From Bacteroidia bacterium (lineage in GTDB: Bacteria > Bacteroidota > Bacteroidia > J057), in contig JALEFZ010000081.1 of assembly GCA_022760475.1 (NCBI GenBank), forward strand, positions 1 to 50,203: a stretch of DNA of 50,203 bases, given 5' to 3'. Positions within the stretch are counted from its first letter, which is position 1. Every line of letters starts with the position of its first letter. The translations under genes were made by a program, and so were the position numbers. The notes under the pieces are model-generated. The model saw nothing but the letters and a program-made list of their open reading frames with translations. It was not told the origin of the DNA and did not search any database. This document shows, piece by piece, positions 35,093-45,234 of the stretch.

Positions 35093-37573
35093 CTAGTCAG
35101 ATAACTTACTTTTTTCTTTAGTCAAGATTTCAAAGTTGATGCTAAGGTATTCCCCATACTCATCTACAAGGGTCAAGGTATGCTTACCCTTTTTGGGTCT
35201 TAAGGCCATCTCATGAAAATTGGAGGTAGTGCCTATATAAGAATCGTCAAGGTGCCAAAATAGAACTGCATCGTTTTTCCTGTGGGTTGCTTCAAAGACA
35301 GTCTCACTCAAGCTTCCATCTATGTCTTTGGGAATGTAGATTTTGGAATTGGGCACAGCTGGATAGATCAATTGCATGTTTTTGCTTTTACTTCCTTTTT
35401 GGAGGGCTGTCAAACAATCATCTCTAAATGGAGGTAGGTCTCTGTAGGCAGGATGTCTGTTTTTGTAGTATTTTTCCTCCAAAGGAGGCAGGATAAAATA
35501 GGCTTCTTTACGCATTCTTAGGGGAGATTCACAGTTGCTATGGACCTGAAACTCCTTATCGGGGTCAAGGTAAACCATCCTGTGGTAGGGACACGGTCGA
35601 ATGTGAGAGGCCGTTTTGGATACCCAGCCCCATTTGCTCTCATGGCATAGTTCAGTAACTACATGCCCACTCTGTGTACAGAGTTGAACTTTTTTCATGT
35701 CGTCATATGGAGGAGTGAACCACTCGTTTCCCTCTCCTACCACATCGAACATGTCAAATAGTATGGGGGCTGCAGTGGCAGAACCAATCAATTGTGGCCT
35801 TCCCTCTCCATCAGCATTCCCCACCCATACTCCTACTACGTATCTTGGCGTTACACCAATTGCCCATGCATCTCTAAAGCCATAAGAGGTACCTGTTTTC
35901 CAGGCGATCTTACCTGAGGAAGCATAATTCTCCCAGAAACTTTCTCCATATGGCCTCGAAACTTCCAACATAGCCTCAAAACTTTGCCAAATGGCAGACG
36001 CCTTTAACGGAGAAGAACTTTTTAGTTTATCAAACTCAGCAGGGCTTAAGGGGCTTTTACTTTCTTTCGTCAAATAATTCAAAGGACGATAAGCATTTGA
36101 CTCATATTTTCCATTATAATCAGGATAGTTGTTGAGATTCCTGGCCATTCCTGAGTATGCTCCAACCAATTCCCATAGGGTGGACTCTGCTCCTCCCAGA
36201 ACCAATGTCAATCCATAATCTGAGGCTGGCCGATCAATACTTTCCAACCCAATTGCATTCAACTTATCCTTGAATCGGTTTATCCCAAAATCCCTTAGCA
36301 TTCTCACGGCGGGGATATTCAACGACCTTGCAAGGGCCATATTTGCTGGAACAGCCCCCTGATATTTTTGGTCAAAATTCGTAGGATGGTATCCTTCAAA
36401 ACGGGTGGGTATATCCGGAATCAACATATTTGGGAGAATTTCTCCCTCAGAAAGCATCGAAGCGTATAAAAATGGTTTCAGAATTGACCCAGTACTTCTC
36501 TTGGCTGGGACAACATTGACAGCACAATTATGATCAGGATTTTTACCTGGTGTATTTCCTACATATACCTTGACGTCCCCCGTTTTTACCTCTGCGACCA
36601 AAATTCCAAGGTTATGAATCCCGACGGGCTTGTACAGGTTATAATATCGTTCTGCAATTTGATTGGCTCTCTTTTGCCAATACAGGTTTATGGTAGATTG
36701 GATACTTGTCTCTTCATTCGAAACCCCTGCCAGACTTTTTTGATGAATTTCTTCTAATAAATGCGGAGCAAAAGAAGGGAGAGGCTGTGGACGGTCAGGA
36801 AGGGCTTCTTCTTTTGCCAATTCCAGGCTTGTTTGATCAATGGTGCCATTTTCAAATAACTTATCCAACAAAAAGTCTCTTTTCTTTCGGAGCAAGTCCC
36901 TGTTTTTACCAGGATGAATCAATGAAGGGGCATTGGGTAAGACCGCCAGCGTAGCTGCTTCTGCCCATGATAGCTTATCTGCACCACGACCGTAATATTT
37001 CCATGCAGCGGCATCGAGACCAACCACATTTCCACCGAAGGGAGCATTAGAGGCATAAAATGCTAAAATCTCTTCTTTAGAAAAACTTAACTCCATGCGG
37101 GTTGCAAGCACTACCTCAATCAACTTCTCCCAAACAGTCCTACCCTTTCCCTTACGGCTTAGTCGAATCACTTGCATACTCAGGGTACTTCCGCCACTCA
37201 CTACCTCTCCCCTATTGATGTTGAGCCTGATGGCACGTAGTATCGCAAAGGGATCAACTCCTGGGTGCTGATAGAACCTTTTATCTTCGAATGCAATAAT
37301 CGTCTGTTCAAAAATCTCGGGAACCGTATCCTGCGCTGGAAATCGCCATTGTCCATCAGCAGCAATCCTTGCACCAAGAAGGTTTCCCTCCGAACTTAAT
37401 AAGACAGTTGAAACAGGGTCCTTGAATAATTGATGGGGTAGAGCCTTCCAATAGAGCATGCAAATGATAATCACCCCAAAATAGATAAAGGAATACTTCC
37501 GAAAGTGTCGGAGGTATCCCTTTTGCATGTTTCCAAGACTATATTTTAAATGGACAAAGCTCATAAAACTCAA
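35093..37573 (-). CDS. pbpC: penicillin-binding protein 1C
   Basis: 826 residues. One N-terminal membrane helix (about 28-45), a GT51 glycosyltransferase domain (EDKRFYQHPGVDPFAILRA, GGSTLSMQVIRL, LAFYASNAPFGGNVVGLDAA), a transpeptidase domain (active Ser in RSTGSILKPF; KTGTSYGFRDAWAIG as KTG box) and a C-terminal BiPBP_C domain (about 735-820). It polymerises and cross-links murein on the periplasmic face. In many bacteria pbpC pairs with an alpha-2-macroglobulin gene; here the upstream partner is the giant lamin-tail protein, 44 bp away. Confidence 0.95.
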   Translation of the reverse strand: MSFMSFVHLKYSLGNMQKGYLRHFRKYSFIYFGVIIICMLYWKALPHQLFKDPVSTVLLSSEGNLLGARIAADGQWRFPAQDTVPEIFEQTIIAFEDKRFYQHPGVDPFAILRAIRLNINRGEVVSGGSTLSMQVIRLSRKGKGRTVWEKLIEVVLATRMELSFSKEEILAFYASNAPFGGNVVGLDAAAWKYYGRGADKLSWAEAATLAVLPNAPSLIHPGKNRDLLRKKRDFLLDKLFENGTIDQTSLELAKEEALPDRPQPLPSFAPHLLEEIHQKSLAGVSNEETSIQSTINLYWQKRANQIAERYYNLYKPVGIHNLGILVAEVKTGDVKVYVGNTPGKNPDHNCAVNVVPAKRSTGSILKPFLYASMLSEGEILPNMLIPDIPTRFEGYHPTNFDQKYQGAVPANMALARSLNIPAVRMLRDFGINRFKDKLNAIGLESIDRPASDYGLTLVLGGAESTLWELVGAYSGMARNLNNYPDYNGKYESNAYRPLNYLTKESKSPLSPAEFDKLKSSSPLKASAIWQSFEAMLEVSRPYGESFWENYASSGKIAWKTGTSYGFRDAWAIGVTPRYVVGVWVGNADGEGRPQLIGSATAAPILFDMFDVVGEGNEWFTPPYDDMKKVQLCTQSGHVVTELCHESKWGWVSKTASHIRPCPYHRMVYLDPDKEFQVHSNCESPLRMRKEAYFILPPLEEKYYKNRHPAYRDLPPFRDDCLTALQKGSKSKNMQLIYPAVPNSKIYIPKDIDGSLSETVFEATHRKNDAVLFWHLDDSYIGTTSNFHEMALRPKKGKHTLTLVDEYGEYLSINFEILTKEKSKLSD

Positions 37574-37617
37574 TCAAATTTCAGAAAATGGCCTTATCCA
37601 AACCTAAATTATTCTTC

Positions 37618-40600
37618 CTAGAAGTTATCTGCAAGGATTGCCACTCTTTTGAATACCCTTTTCTCTCCGGTATCCGAATTCAATATTTCTACCAAAACTA
37701 CATAAGCCCCAATGGGTGCAAGTTGATTATTTTCATTGAATCCATCCCAAAATACCACACCTCCGTCGGGGCTTAACAGGGTATTTTGCTGAAGTATTCG
37801 AACCGGTCTACCATTGGCATCAAAAATTTGAACCCTCAGATTTGCGCCAGGAAAGTCCACCTTATACCGTATGGCAAGCACATCGTCAATACCATCAAGG
37901 TTGGGAGAAAAAACTTGCGGTTCAAGTAAGACTTCGGCATCCTGTTCTGCATCAGGGATGAACTGGCTATTTTGGTAACCCGGTGTAGCGTAACCGACGG
38001 TGCTTGCTGCCGACTGCCAATTTTCTGGATCGTTAGTAGCTTGTTCGAGGGAAAGTCTTTCCAATGAAACCCCATCATCGTCATCGAGTGTCAGGTAATG
38101 GTAGTCATCAAGATAGGCGAACCTGTCTAAGGGAATTTCATCTTCTGTCCTGAAGATTATACATTCTCCTTTGGCATCGTCATAGCTTGGAAAACCTGTC
38201 ATTTCCAAGAAATTCGCAGTTAAAGGAGGTCTGTAAAGTTCCATTTGAAAAGCGACATCTCTTGTAAGACAGATTATTTGGCCAGGCAAAATCAAGGATA
38301 TTTTCTCTGCGACCTTATCAGCATTGAAAATAGAATCCGTATCCGGAAATATCTCTCCTATACTAAGCTCAGACAAATCCAAAATTTTATCAGACACATT
38401 GATCAATTCTACAAAATCACTCCCTCTTGTAACTGGATTAAAGAGGATTTCATTGATCAGGATATCCCCAGCTTCCATTTCATCCGGAAGGCCAAATTCG
38501 ATTTCCTCTTGCACAGCATTTCCGCTACAATCTATAAGGTTTTGGAAAGAAATCCTGTAAATGGTCTTTTCTACTAAATCAGAATCAAAGGTAAGGGTAA
38601 TTTTATTTTCAAATGGAGAATTACTTTCTACAATCAAGGGATTTCCAAGTCCAGGCTCAACTGTATAATTTTCGGTATTTATTACGGTTGAAGCATCAAG
38701 TTGCTCAGAAAATACCAACTCAATTACATTGGTACCCAAGGGCCTCAGGGCTGTAACTGTCGGATTCAAATCATCGCTGAAAGTTTCATTTAGAGAGTTT
38801 TCCGAGCCTGGTGTACCCCCAATATTTGCTACACTTGCAGTCCAATTGTTCTGGTTCACACATTCGAAGAAATCCAGATCAAGTCTTTCAAGGCTGACAC
38901 CCCCCTCCATCGCTTCTGAATTCCCATACCAATCATCAGTATAGTAGGTAAAATCAATGTTCTGGAAACCCGCATTGGGGTCAGGGCCAATGAGGTAAAG
39001 GCTGTCCACTCCATTAGTCAAGGAGGGGAGATTTTCCAAAGCCACTATCACTCCATCTGTATCAAACAAGTCCTGATTGCCATCCTCTACCAACAAGACA
39101 TACTCAGCAGGAAAGATCAAGCCTTGTGGCAGGTTTACCCTTGATCCGCTTACCTCCAAAATCAATGAGCCCGTATTGATTACCTTTCCTGAGCGGTTAT
39201 ACAATTCTACAAACTCAACTTCTGGTAAGCCTCTGGAAGGTGTAAAGTCAGGATATAGTTCAGTAAAAATCAAATCAAATGGATCAGGATTTTCAGGCAA
39301 TCCGACCTTTACCACTGACTCAAAAGGATTGCCGGAACAATCGGAAAGCTTATTTATATCCAGTTCATAAATAGTATTTGATACAAGTGGGGAAGGTAAG
39401 TCCAGTTGCACAATTCGATTATCTTCAGAAGCAATGATTGCCCTCAAGACCAATCCCAATCCTTGATTTATGATGAAATTCACTTCCTCAGTCAATCCAG
39501 AGGGATCCATCGGCTCACTAAAGGTCAAAATTATTTGATCTGGCCTGGCAACATTTACATTCACCAAAACCGGAGCTTCATTGTCAACAAAAGTGCCCTT
39601 TACTGAATTTTCTGTGCCTGGGGTACCGCCTCGCGTATCAACAGATGCAAGCCAATTAGCGGGATTGTTACAATCTAAAAGATCTGTATCGATTTTCTCC
39701 AGGCTCCACCCTCCTAATTCCTTGTCAGGGTTTTGGTACCAATCTCTGTCGTAAAACACATAATCCAGGGTCTCCTGAAAACGGCCAATAAGCCTAATGC
39801 TGTCCGAGGAGTTGTTGAGGGAGGGAAGGGCGTCTACGGCAATGACTCGACCGAAATCATTCCAATCAGCTGTATCAAAGATGGCACAAATGATAACATA
39901 TTCACCGGGATAGATTACTGTAGCAGGCAGATTGGCAGTAGAACTCCCGTCTGAAATGGCGTGGCCTGCGATATCCAGAACCGAGGAACTCCGATTGAAA
40001 AGCTCAACAAATTCAGAACCGGGCAAAGACCTTGCAGGTTCAAAGTCAGGAAGTAATTCTGTAATCACCAAATCCCCCATCTGGGGTTGCACCCCTTTGG
40101 CTACAGGCACCTGAATGGGTAAAATCGCATTGCCAGAGCAATCCGTTACTCCTTGAATATCGAGCTGGTAGGCTACACCAACATTTATTTGACCTGCAAA
40201 GACAAGTTTCACACACTGATTATCAGGAGCGAGGGGAATAGCTGCTGCAGGGTGCCCAAGACCATTATCCAGGGAATAATTTGTGCCAATCGAAAGCGTA
40301 CCAGGGTCCATTCCTTCATCGAAACAAAGCAGGATGGTGTCTGAACCCAGCACATTGGCATCAAGAACTTTTGGTGCATTTGCATCTGGTGCTGTCGAAA
40401 AAACCGAATTTTGAATTCCTGGAGTTCCTCCCTGTGTGCTAACAGAGGCAATCCAGTTGGTCAAAGCGGCACAGTCCAAAAGATCAGGATTGATCAATTC
40501 AAGGGAAAAACCGCCGTTATCTTTGATTGCATCTCTATACCAGGTCAATTCATATTCTACGCTATCAATAAGTTCATTTAGGTCAGAACGCAGCCCCAGC

Positions 40601-41862
40601 TTATCGCCTCCATTTACCAAACTTGGCCAGGAACTGGGAGCAATCACATCTCCGAAGCCTTGAAAAAGAGAAAGATCACTACTCCTAGCCAGGATGACGT
40701 ATTCTCCCGGAAGTAGGAAGTATTCTGGCAAAGTACCTATAGTAGTCCCATTGTCAATGCCCCAACCTGCTAGGTTATATGTTCCATTCCCACGGTTGTA
40801 CAGTTCGAGGTATTCGGCATTCGGTAAGCCTTGCGGAGGACTGGGGTCAGCCATGATTTCATTGATGATGACATCCTTGAAGGATGCATTTGAAGGAACA
40901 ATAAAATTAAACGCTTCCACTATAGGAGCATTCAGTTGGTTGCCTTGCGTATCTTCAAGATTAGAAATCGAAAGGTTATAAGAAGTATTGTTTTGGAATG
41001 AATTTGCAAATCCGAGTTCTATGACCCGTTGATCTGCCCCGTTAAAACTGGCTGTTGAAGGATTCCCAATTCCCCCATCTATGCTGTAATTGCTGGTCAA
41101 CAAGCCACTTGCAGTCCCTATTTCTTCATCAAAAGTAAGCAAGAGCGTATTAGCGTTTACGATTTGCAAACTTGTTAGGGAGGGAGGAAGGGTATCCTGA
41201 ATCACATCTCCTACATACACATTATCCAAAAAGAAATCCTGTGTCCTGGTGGAAGTATGCCTTGCAAGAATACCAAAAAATGAACTGTTGGTAAAAGTAT
41301 TGTCGTTGGCACTCCCTTGACTTACAAAAAAGCCTGTGTTCCCTTGATCGACAAACAATTCCCATAAGCCTGCATTATCACGAATCAGCCTGATGGTAGC
41401 GTCTACAGCACTTCCTCCCAAGCCATCTTGTCCATCTATGATTTTTACGGGAGCATTGGAGCCGTCCTGCCTGAAAAGGTCATAACTGTCATTGGAGCCT
41501 GACTCTCCGACCTGAATAAAGTATCCATTCAATGCTCCTTCTAGATCGGATTGATCGGAAACAATGTAAATCCTAAGGAAATTGCTGGTACTCGGGCCTC
41601 CTCCTGTATACCTGATTTTAAATCGCCATTCTGTGTCTAATAGCCTAGAATTGCTGGTAGAGAGGTAGATGGTATCCGTTCCAGTCCCATTGGATTGTAG
41701 TTCACCAGAGTTTACTTGCCAGAAGGATGTTTCCCCTATCCATGTAGGGTTAGAGCTAAAATCTCCATCGCTGAAATCATCAATTAGCTGGGCTTGGGCA
41801 GTGAAGGAGAAGATCAGGCTTAGAACAAAAAACAAAGTTATTTGAAATAGGGTCCTTTGCAT
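37618..41862 (-). CDS. giant secreted lamin-tail-domain repeat protein (T9SS cargo, type B-like)
   Basis: 1414 residues from ATG 41862. An ATG at 41949, overlapping the previous stop, would place 29 extra residues before the signal peptide. Signal peptide, then a LamG-like jellyroll (about 25-220), then alternating Ig-like SbsA-type domains (LLLTFDEEIG, IILTFSEPMD) and lamin-tail domains. Lamin-tail units start near 326, 594, 862 and 1127 (VIINEIMADP, LVITELLPDF, LIFTELYPDF, ILINEILFNP), a ~268-residue period. The end, PQVFSPNLDGIDDVLAIRY to GAYVVLVEIL, is a FlgD-like/gliding-type C-terminal sorting domain. It should be secreted to the surface by T9SS; adhesive or calcium/nuclease-linked roles are speculative. 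Confidence 0.85.
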   Translation of the reverse strand: MQRTLFQITLFFVLSLIFSFTAQAQLIDDFSDGDFSSNPTWIGETSFWQVNSGELQSNGTGTDTIYLSTSNSRLLDTEWRFKIRYTGGGPSTSNFLRIYIVSDQSDLEGALNGYFIQVGESGSNDSYDLFRQDGSNAPVKIIDGQDGLGGSAVDATIRLIRDNAGLWELFVDQGNTGFFVSQGSANDNTFTNSSFFGILARHTSTRTQDFFLDNVYVGDVIQDTLPPSLTSLQIVNANTLLLTFDEEIGTASGLLTSNYSIDGGIGNPSTASFNGADQRVIELGFANSFQNNTSYNLSISNLEDTQGNQLNAPIVEAFNFIVPSNASFKDVIINEIMADPSPPQGLPNAEYLELYNRGNGTYNLAGWGIDNGTTIGTLPEYFLLPGEYVILARSSDLSLFQGFGDVIAPSSWPSLVNGGDKLGLRSDLNELIDSVEYELTWYRDAIKDNGGFSLELINPDLLDCAALTNWIASVSTQGGTPGIQNSVFSTAPDANAPKVLDANVLGSDTILLCFDEGMDPGTLSIGTNYSLDNGLGHPAAAIPLAPDNQCVKLVFAGQINVGVAYQLDIQGVTDCSGNAILPIQVPVAKGVQPQMGDLVITELLPDFEPARSLPGSEFVELFNRSSSVLDIAGHAISDGSSTANLPATVIYPGEYVIICAIFDTADWNDFGRVIAVDALPSLNNSSDSIRLIGRFQETLDYVFYDRDWYQNPDKELGGWSLEKIDTDLLDCNNPANWLASVDTRGGTPGTENSVKGTFVDNEAPVLVNVNVARPDQIILTFSEPMDPSGLTEEVNFIINQGLGLVLRAIIASEDNRIVQLDLPSPLVSNTIYELDINKLSDCSGNPFESVVKVGLPENPDPFDLIFTELYPDFTPSRGLPEVEFVELYNRSGKVINTGSLILEVSGSRVNLPQGLIFPAEYVLLVEDGNQDLFDTDGVIVALENLPSLTNGVDSLYLIGPDPNAGFQNIDFTYYTDDWYGNSEAMEGGVSLERLDLDFFECVNQNNWTASVANIGGTPGSENSLNETFSDDLNPTVTALRPLGTNVIELVFSEQLDASTVINTENYTVEPGLGNPLIVESNSPFENKITLTFDSDLVEKTIYRISFQNLIDCSGNAVQEEIEFGLPDEMEAGDILINEILFNPVTRGSDFVELINVSDKILDLSELSIGEIFPDTDSIFNADKVAEKISLILPGQIICLTRDVAFQMELYRPPLTANFLEMTGFPSYDDAKGECIIFRTEDEIPLDRFAYLDDYHYLTLDDDDGVSLERLSLEQATNDPENWQSAASTVGYATPGYQNSQFIPDAEQDAEVLLEPQVFSPNLDGIDDVLAIRYKVDFPGANLRVQIFDANGRPVRILQQNTLLSPDGGVVFWDGFNENNQLAPIGAYVVLVEILNSDTGEKRVFKRVAILADNF
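38441..40880 (-). repeat. internal ~800-bp repeat units of the lamin-tail protein
   Basis: Four lamin-tail starts lie near 40880, 40075, 39280 and 38475, a spacing of 795-805 bp. Each unit encodes one lamin-tail domain plus one Ig-like domain, with recurring text such as L-D-C/F-x-x-x-x-N-W-x-A-S-V and G-G-T-P-G-x-x-N-S before each junction. The fourth unit is diverged. Confidence 0.75.
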
Positions 41863-41945
41863 GTGTGCTTGCAATAAAGTTTGTGTTGTTATCTTTTTTT
41901 GTGGAGAAGCAGGATTCGTCGTCATTGATTGTATATCCGTACGGC

Positions 41946-42353
41946 TCATTCACAGCATGGATATGCGAAAGACCGGAGTCTTCCATCACTTTTCTTTACG
42001 TACAACGTCCTTTCATTAATTTTCTTGAAAATACTATCCCCCTTTTCCAACCAGAATATGAAATTTTCTCCATTGGGGCATTGGCAGGCTTTAAGATAGG
42101 TTGGGGTTTCAGAACTTAATTCAAGTCGAAAAGCACAATTTTTCTCATCCTCTTGTCTTATTTCCAGCAATACTGCAGAAAAAGTAAGTGGGGAAATGGT
42201 CTCTTCCAACCATTGATCACAACTCCTTGAATTGGCTTGATTCTGCTTTGAAATGGCATAAAAAATAATTGCCATGCTCAATAAGCCAAGTGAAAGGCTA
42301 AAGATGGCAATACGATTAACCCATTTTCTAAAGGTAGGAGAATGATTTAGCAT
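41946..42353 (-). CDS. small single-pass membrane protein, Cys-rich, unknown
   Basis: 135 residues with one helix (about 13-33) and an extracytoplasmic part containing six cysteines (C45, C72, C89, C91 and a terminal C-C). Not recognised. It overlaps the ATG 41949 in front of the giant protein by 4 bp and is the probable first gene of the five-gene transcript. The paired cysteines suggest disulphides or metal binding in the periplasm. Confidence 0.6.
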   Translation of the reverse strand: MLNHSPTFRKWVNRIAIFSLSLGLLSMAIIFYAISKQNQANSRSCDQWLEETISPLTFSAVLLEIRQEDEKNCAFRLELSSETPTYLKACQCPNGENFIFWLEKGDSIFKKINERTLYVKKSDGRLRSFAYPCCE

Positions 42354-42521
42354 GTAACTATTTAACCTTTAAAGAGTCTAAAATATAGCTTATTTCCACT
42401 AAAGCATAAATTATAAAAAAAGGAAGCAAGTGGAAGTACGTATGGACATTTTCCCCTGCATTATTTTTTTGTTATTTTTGTAAGAACACTGCCCACAAGC
42501 TAAACTTTTGAATAAGAATAG

Positions 42522-42944
42522 ATGCCTAGAATAGTTCTGACATTTTCTTTGATCCTTGCCTGTCAATTCACTTTTGCTCAGGATGTTTGGAACATCCTTG
42601 CGGATGTCAAGTTTCCAACCTCTGTTTCAGAACAACGCAAGGGCATTTATGGTATTCCAGCATTTGGAGAAAGTGTTCAAGCCCAAGAGGGTAAAACTAT
42701 TACCATTACAGGCTACATGTTGCCACTTACCATTGACAATCAAAAATTTATTCTATCTCAATATCCCTTTTCCGAATGTTTTTTCTGCGGGGGTGCAGGT
42801 AAAGAAACCGTCATAGAGCTACAAATCAAGAAAAAGGAAGATTTCCCCATTGATGAACCTATAAAAATCCAGGGAAGGCTTGAGTTGATCCCTTCTCCCC
42901 ATGAATTGTGCTATCGATTGGTAGATGCAGAATGGGTCAGGTAA
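42522..42944 (+). CDS. secreted DUF3299-like protein
   Basis: 140 residues with a signal peptide (about 4-20, FAQ). Conserved block ITGYMLPLTIDNQKFILSQYP then CFFCGGAGKETVIEL matches the DUF3299 pattern; the C-F-F-C-G-G cluster may bind metal. A single OB/beta-barrel-like domain. Periplasmic; metal-related function is inferred from the cysteines only. A terminator lies 32 bp downstream of its stop. Confidence 0.75.
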   Translation: MPRIVLTFSLILACQFTFAQDVWNILADVKFPTSVSEQRKGIYGIPAFGESVQAQEGKTITITGYMLPLTIDNQKFILSQYPFSECFFCGGAGKETVIELQIKKKEDFPIDEPIKIQGRLELIPSPHELCYRLVDAEWVR

Positions 42945-42975
42945 GAAAACCTCCATACTTCTCGAGAATATATCT

Positions 42976-43007
42976 GGCGTACTAACGAAAAAATAGTACG
43001 CCTTTTT
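42976..43007 (+). terminator. intrinsic terminator
   Basis: GGCGTACT (42976-42983) pairs exactly with AGTACGCC (42995-43002), followed by TTTTT. Terminates the DUF3299-like gene. Confidence 0.85.
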
Positions 43008-43629
43008 CGTTTTCAACGCCAAAACATTAAGAGACTGTTTAAGAATTATTCTTATCAATTACAGTTGGCTTTCGAGAACCTGACTTTAAAATGAAAATTC
43101 TAAATTCAAAGAGCCTCTAAGAATTTCAAAAAATATTACCATCCTAAAAGCCTCCCCCTTTTGAGTAAGTACAGCTAAGAATTAACTCCCCCTTTATAGG
43201 GAAATTGCAATTAATTGGACATTTTTTGAATCCAAAGGAAAAACCAGGGCGTAAGGAAGATCAGAATTAAAGTAACGCTCTTTACAATTATTTTTGATGT
43301 GGCGAATTCCTTTAGGTGATCATTTTCTACGAAAAACTTTTCTCTTGCTTTGAGTGAAATGCATTCATTGATTTTAGGTTGAGGATAGCGTGACCGTTCC
43401 CAAATAGCAGTTGGTATTTGAGGAAGGCTTGAGGCAATTGGATATTACTGCTGGAACACACTACATCAAAAAAACAAATTTACGTCATTTTAAAACACTT
43501 GAACTCCTTGACTGAGTCAAGGTACAAAAACGAATCAATGGTTTAAGACCCGACACATAAGCAATTGCTTTACAGGCAATTATCTAGCCGTTGAGTATTC
43601 ATTAACTAAACCCTTTATTTTTCCTTTTT
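43008..43629. other. gene-poor region with a decayed open frame
   Basis: About 620 bp. On the minus strand 43211-43444 is open for 77 codons, from directly after a TAA and without any ATG in its first two-thirds. It reads like protein (IWERSRYPQPKINECISLK, then a membrane-helix-like SVTLILIFLTPWFFLWI). A second frame across 43330-43490 is also open, which suggests a frameshifted relict. A 15-bp palindrome TAAGAATTATTCTTA lies at 43040-43054. The last 100 bp probably hold the promoter of the next gene. Confidence 0.35.
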
Positions 43630-45234
43630 ATGAAAAACTTTTCAAAACTGCTTCTAAGCGGCTTTGCCATTGCATTGTTGCTGTTAAGTCAGGCCTATGG
43701 CCAAAGCCCTGAGTCCTTTAAGTATCAAGCTGTCGTTCGCGATGCTAACTACGCCCCCATTGCAGGACAAAAAGTCTCGATTCGAATCAGTATTCTGGAA
43801 GGATCTACTACTGGAAACACTGTCTATCAAGAATCTCATGAGCCAACCACTTCAGCCATTGGTCTGATTAGTCTGAACATTGGTGAGGGCAACATCCTCT
43901 CAGGCATTTTTGCCAACCTAAGATGGGATCTGTATGAGTACTACATCAGAATCGAAGTAGACCAGTATGGAGGAAGCAATTACACCTGGCTGGGAACCAG
44001 CAAACTGTTATCTGTTCCCTATGCCCTTTACGCCAAAAAAGCTGGAAGTGTAGACAACGTAGATGATGCGGATGCCGACCCAACCAATGAGCTTCAAACC
44101 CTTTCAATTAATGGCCTTGAACTAAGTATTTCTGATGGAAACACTGTCTTACTTCCCTTGGATACCCTTGACCTGGTAGCAGGAAACGGTATCGCAATCA
44201 AGAATGACACAATCATCAACTTAAAACCTTCACTTTGGGATTTGAATAAGGTTACAGTATTCGTAGATACCAACAGGGTAGCAATTGGCATTAGTGATAC
44301 GACCAGATATGTACCGGAAGAACGTTTCTTCGTCAATGGAAATATCCGTATGGCTGATGACTCTAGTCTTTTTGGATTGGGAAGCATCGTAGGTTTCAGG
44401 GGCTTGAGCATCAGTTCCAACCCTGTCAGAGACGATGATATTGTCATTTCCGACAATGGTCAAGTTACTTTTGAGCAGGAAGTAGGGATCAACCAGACAT
44501 TTAGCTTTGTTGACTTGAACGTAAGGAATCAGGTTGGAAACAGCACCATTTTCCAGGTAGAGGATACTTCAGGTAAAGATGTTTTTGAGATTGGCCGTAC
44601 TGGTAATGTGGGTATCAATAGAATTACCAGCAATGTTACCCTTCAGGTAAGAAACAGAGATACTGCAAGCAACTTCGTTAACAACATTATTGCCAACTTT
44701 GAAAGGGCCAACGGAGACAACATCTTCCAAATCCAGGACGATGGGGATGTAGTTGTAACTGGGGACTTTTCTGTAAACTCTGGTAGCAAAAACTTTATCC
44801 TTGACCACCCCCTTGATCCAGCCAACAAGATACTTGCCCATAATGCGGTAGAATCGCCAGATCATGTAACCTACTACCATGGAACCATCCAACTGGACGC
44901 AAATGGAAATGCAACCGTCGCCCTACCTAGCTATTTTGAGGCCCTAAACACTGATGTACATTACCAATTGACCTGTATAGGAGGATTTGCTCAGGTCTAC
45001 ATTTCTTCAGAGGTACAGAATAACCAATTCAGCATTGCAGGAGGTAAGCCAGGCATGAAAGTATCATGGCAGCTAAGTGCTACCAGAAATGACCCTTGGG
45101 CCAAAGACCATCCTTACCAGGCTGAAAAGCTAAAAGACGAACTCCAGCGTGGAAAGTACTATTATCCTGAAGGCTATGGTAAAGGCCGTGATTACAAAAT
45201 CGGTTCAATTGAGGTAAACGAGAAAGATCAATGA
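43630..45234 (+). CDS. secreted surface protein with conserved N-terminal Ig-like domain
   Basis: 534 residues. Signal peptide (about 7-24, YGQ), then the N-terminal module common in Bacteroidota surface proteins: FKYQAVVRDANYAPIAGQ, VSIRISILEGSTTGNTVYQE, GLISLNIGEG and LLSVPYALYAKKAG (to about 140). An Asp-rich link (DADADPTNE) and repeat-like adhesin/tail-fibre-type strands follow, ending in a charged, Lys-rich tail. No type A sorting domain is present on this protein, but the gene overlaps by 4 bp a small gene that has one, so the two probably act together at the cell surface. Exact function unknown. Confidence 0.72.
   Translation: MKNFSKLLLSGFAIALLLLSQAYGQSPESFKYQAVVRDANYAPIAGQKVSIRISILEGSTTGNTVYQESHEPTTSAIGLISLNIGEGNILSGIFANLRWDLYEYYIRIEVDQYGGSNYTWLGTSKLLSVPYALYAKKAGSVDNVDDADADPTNELQTLSINGLELSISDGNTVLLPLDTLDLVAGNGIAIKNDTIINLKPSLWDLNKVTVFVDTNRVAIGISDTTRYVPEERFFVNGNIRMADDSSLFGLGSIVGFRGLSISSNPVRDDDIVISDNGQVTFEQEVGINQTFSFVDLNVRNQVGNSTIFQVEDTSGKDVFEIGRTGNVGINRITSNVTLQVRNRDTASNFVNNIIANFERANGDNIFQIQDDGDVVVTGDFSVNSGSKNFILDHPLDPANKILAHNAVESPDHVTYYHGTIQLDANGNATVALPSYFEALNTDVHYQLTCIGGFAQVYISSEVQNNQFSIAGGKPGMKVSWQLSATRNDPWAKDHPYQAEKLKDELQRGKYYYPEGYGKGRDYKIGSIEVNEKDQ

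Noticed and set aside
43028..43060. GAGACTGTTTAAGAATT, resembling some insertion-sequence ends
   Set aside because: No matching inverted end and no transposase fragment found nearby.
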